Positions 61,641 to 64,000 of a stretch of 64,000 nucleotides of DNA are shown here, one piece after another. This stretch comes from Variovorax boronicumulans (GTDB lineage Bacteria; Pseudomonadota; Gammaproteobacteria; Burkholderiales; Burkholderiaceae_C), in assembly GCF_007677875.1 (NCBI RefSeq), contig NZ_VEDO01000007.1, positions 124,001 to 188,000 of the forward strand, in the 5' to 3' direction. The notes under the pieces are model-generated. The model ran no database searches. It was not told the origin of the DNA and was given only the letters and a program-made list of their open reading frames with translations. Made by a program: the position numbers and the translations under genes. The number at the start of each line of letters is the position of its first letter. Position 1 is the first letter of the stretch.

Positions 61641-63372
61641 ACGCCGCCCCGCCGTCGACGCCGTGGTGATGGGCGTGGGCCTGGGCGGCAGCGTGCTGGC
61701 GCGCGAACTCACGCGCGCGGGCCTGAAGGTCGTGGGCCTGGAGCGCGGCCGCCACCAGCCCACCGTGCCCGACTTCCAGGGCCCGGCCATGCACGACGAA
61801 CTGCGCCGCTCGGTGCGCAAGGGCCTGATGCAGGACAACACGCGCGAGACGCTCACCTTCCGCACCGACGCCAGCCAGACCCCCCTGCCGGTGCGGCGCT
61901 GGGAGAGCTTCCTGCCCGGCACCGGCCTGGGTGGTGCGCTGGTGCGCTGGAACGGCCAGACCTACCGCTTCCAGGATTCGGACTTCCGCCTCGAGACCCG
62001 CACGCTGGAGCGCTACGGTGCCGCCTGTTCCGCATGGCAACGGCCGAACTTGGTCACCACCCGTTTCCGCAGCCCTCGTCGACATGAGCGGCAACTGAAC
62101 CAACCCTGAGGGACAGCAGCTGCGCACCTGCATGTTCTGCGGCTTCTGCGAGCGCTACGGATGCGAGCACTACGCCAAGTCCTCGCCGCAGACCGTGCTG
62201 CTGGCCGCACTGCTGGCCGACCCGCGCTTCGAGGTGCGCACCGAATGCCAGGTGCTGCGCATCAACGTGTCGGCCGACGGCAAGACCGCCACCGACGTGA
62301 CCTACGTGGACGCGGCCGGGCGCGACGCGAGCGGCACCGTGGGCCGCAACGACGCCTACCAGACCATGGGCGCGGTGCAGGTCTTCTACGACCAGGACCG
62401 GCACTCAATCCCTTCATGCGCTCGGGCGCCAGCGGCACGGTGATCGCCGATTTCGTCGGCAACAACTTCGACCACGGGCCGCTGGGCTACGTGGGCGGGG
62501 CCTTCATCGGCGAGACCAAGTCGCACGGCCGGCCGATCGAGTTCCACCCGGTGCCGCCCGGCACCCCGGCCTTGGGCCTGGAGTTGAAGCTGCCGTGGCA
62601 CGGCACGACGACCACACCGTGGTGCTCAACGTGCACGGCAGTTCCATGGCGGCGCGCAGCAATGACCTGGACATGGACCCGACTTTCCGCGACGCCTGGG
62701 GCCTGCCGCTGCTGCGCATGAACTTCGACTTTCCCGACAACGACCTGCGCATGTCGCGCCACCCCACGGCGCGGGCCGAAGCCATCGGCCGCGCCATGGG
62801 CGGCAAGCAGGCGGTGGCGCTGCCGCGACAGGGGCCCTACATGGTGGCGCAGTTCCAGACCACGCACAACACCGGCGGCACGGTAATGGGCGAGGACCCG
62901 CGCACCAGCGTGGTCAACCGCTACCTGCAGAGCTGGGACGTGCCCAACGTGTTCGTGATCGGCGCCTCCGACTTTCCGCAGAACGCCTCGTACGACCCGA
63001 CCGACACCGTGGGCGCGCTGGCCTACTGGGCGGCCCAGGCCATCACGCGCGACGACCTGCGCGCACCGGGGCCGCTCGCGCACGCGCGGCCGAGCGCGGC
63101 CGAGCGCAGCCGCAGGCTCGCCGAGACCGGCGACGACGCACTGCGGGTGCAGGCTTGCGCCAACTGCCACAGGCCGGCCGGCCGCGGCCAACAGCCCGTG
63201 TTGCCGATGCTGGCCGGCCAGCACGCCGGTCATCTGCGCGCGGCGCTCGTGCAATGGAAGAACGACGAGCATCGCACCGACCAGAGTGGGCAGATGCCCG
63301 CCACCGCCGCGTGGCTGGGCGACGCCGACCTCGATGCACTGGCCGCGCACTGTGCCGCCCTGCCCGCCGCGC
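61633..63372 (+). pseudogene. GMC oxidoreductase fused to cytochrome c, decayed
   Basis: FAD GMC dehydrogenase of the gluconate/alcohol type. Recognisable blocks lie in different frames: GVGLGGSVLARELTRAGLKV (61669 on), LFRMATAELGHHPFPQPSS (62025 on), TCMFCGFCERYGCEHYAKSS (62123 on), DFVGNNFDHGPLGYVGGAF (62450 on) and NRYLQSWDVPNVFVIGASDF (62918 on). Frame changes fall near 62020, 62083, 62404 and 62585; TGA at 62096 stops one block; the expected first ATG reads CTG at 61633. About 100 and about 38 family residues seem absent near 62020 and 62325. A C-terminal cytochrome c (CANCH, 63156-63170; MLAGQHAGHLRAAL) is fused and its frame has no stop before the window end. Non-functional as written. 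Confidence 0.75.
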
Positions 63373-63621
63373 CGGCGCTTGCGGGCCGGTCGGCCGCACC
63401 GGCCCAGGCCCCCCGGGCGGTGGCCGCGTGCGACGACCGTCCCCGTACCGCGCGTAGCGCCCGTGCCGCCCGCGCATTGCGCCTGCCGCAGCCATGGGCA
63501 TGGGCCGTGCGCACGGAAGTTCGCGTACAGTTGCCGCGCTGCAGGCCGGACCAGCGCATTCCATCCACCCGCATCCGCTGCGGCGGGCCTTCCATGAACG
63601 CACCCGCCGCGCCCCATCGCC

Positions 63622-63882
63622 ATGCACAGACAAGTGACCCGAGACCAATTGGAGCAGTGCGTGCGCACCCTCGCCGTGGCCGACGCCTCGGACGAGATGC
63701 GTGCGCTGGCCAACGACCTGCTCGACAAGCTGCTCAGCATGTACGACGGCGGCCGGCTCAACCGCGAGGTGCTGCTTCTGGCCATGGAGTCGCTTGCGCT
63801 GATCCCGGCTTTGGCGGAGTGCGTGGAGCGGATCCGAAACCAGCTGGGCGAGGCCCCGAGCAAGCCGGGCGCCCTGGGCTGA
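63622..63882 (+). CDS. small helical hypothetical protein
   Basis: 86 residues, mostly helical: TRDQLEQCVRTLAVADASDE, MRALANDLLDKLLSMYDGGR and REVLLLAMESLALIPALAEC. No signal peptide or membrane segment. No family recognised. Codon use is as in neighbouring real genes and the sequence is not low-complexity, which supports coding. The DNA after it (63883-64000) shows no gene I can support. Confidence 0.62.
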   Translation: MHRQVTRDQLEQCVRTLAVADASDEMRALANDLLDKLLSMYDGGRLNREVLLLAMESLALIPALAECVERIRNQLGEAPSKPGALG

Positions 63883-64000
63883 CACGCGCCATGACGCCGC
63901 GCGCACTGCGCCGCCCCGAGCACTGGCTGCTGCCCACCTTCACAGCGCATGCAAGGACACCGCAGCGGCGTCCGCGCCTACCCAAGGGGATACTGCCGCC

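Noticed and set aside
63891-64000. ATG-led open frame running off the right edge
   Set aside because: Only 37 codons are visible, Arg/Pro-rich, with no ribosome site or recognisable motif.
1-64000. CRISPR arrays, insertion sequences, integrases, rRNA genes or a replication origin
   Set aside because: No regularly spaced direct repeats, transposase or integrase motifs, rRNA segments or DnaA-box clusters were seen on reading the window.

Overview
The window is high-GC DNA (most wobble positions are G or C), densely coded on both strands. Gene content and order (cyoABCD with an adjacent MFS gene; tolB-pal-cpoB; tcdA next to tRNA-Lys; tadA followed by an LD-carboxypeptidase; waaL-msbA) point to a betaproteobacterium of the order Burkholderiales, most likely Comamonadaceae (Ramlibacter/Variovorax/Acidovorax-like). 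That placement is inferred from remembered gene order, not from a database search.

1-27.6 kb is mostly chromosomal backbone. It holds a cytochrome bo quinol oxidase operon (minus strand, cyoD cut by the window edge) with a divergent MFS transporter and an FNR-like box between them. Next come a molybdopterin-oxidase-like exported protein, an FMN reductase, a YkvA-like protein, a membrane diguanylate cyclase and a DUF454 protein. A minus-strand envelope block follows (GT2 glycosyltransferase, MFS, MsbA, O-antigen ligase), then tolB-pal-cpoB without tolQRA, a glycosyltransferase-like protein, a YeeE/YedE transporter, tcdA, tRNA-Lys(UUU), a TadA-hydrolase fusion, LD-carboxypeptidase, a class III cyclase with an FHA domain, a penicillin-acylase-family hydrolase and a PilZ protein that ends at a clear terminator.

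27.6-42.5 kb is accessory and stress-flavoured. It carries Mn-catalase, a zinc alcohol/formaldehyde dehydrogenase, small hypotheticals, an NAD(P)HX dehydratase fused in frame to a DnaJ-like zinc knuckle, a histidine phosphatase, DUF72, patatin, a PAS histidine kinase, an Rmf-like mini-protein, an SDR/DUF2269 pair, a YciE/DUF892 protein, a ZIP transporter and a DUF2934 protein.

42.5-57.1 kb holds glycan genes interrupted by signalling and transport genes. A glycoside-hydrolase/glycosyltransferase fusion, a stand-alone ammonia-type NAD synthetase and a paralogous glycosyltransferase lie on the minus strand. They are followed by a second Rmf-like mini-protein, a GAF hybrid histidine kinase, a P-loop kinase-like protein, a DHA2 MFS pump, and on the plus strand UDP-galactopyranose mutase, an ABC exporter and 4-alpha-glucanotransferase. 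This is the best candidate for an undescribed system: synthesis, trimming and export of a galactofuranose-containing glycoconjugate.

57.1-64 kb has two DUF4142 exported proteins around a DksA-type zinc finger protein, small membrane and exported proteins, a DUF2243 protein and a cytochrome c. It ends in a gluconate-dehydrogenase-like subunit and a GMC oxidoreductase-cytochrome c fusion that are visibly decayed by several single-base indels, a stop codon and apparent internal deletions. No insertion sequence, integrase, CRISPR array or rRNA was seen.
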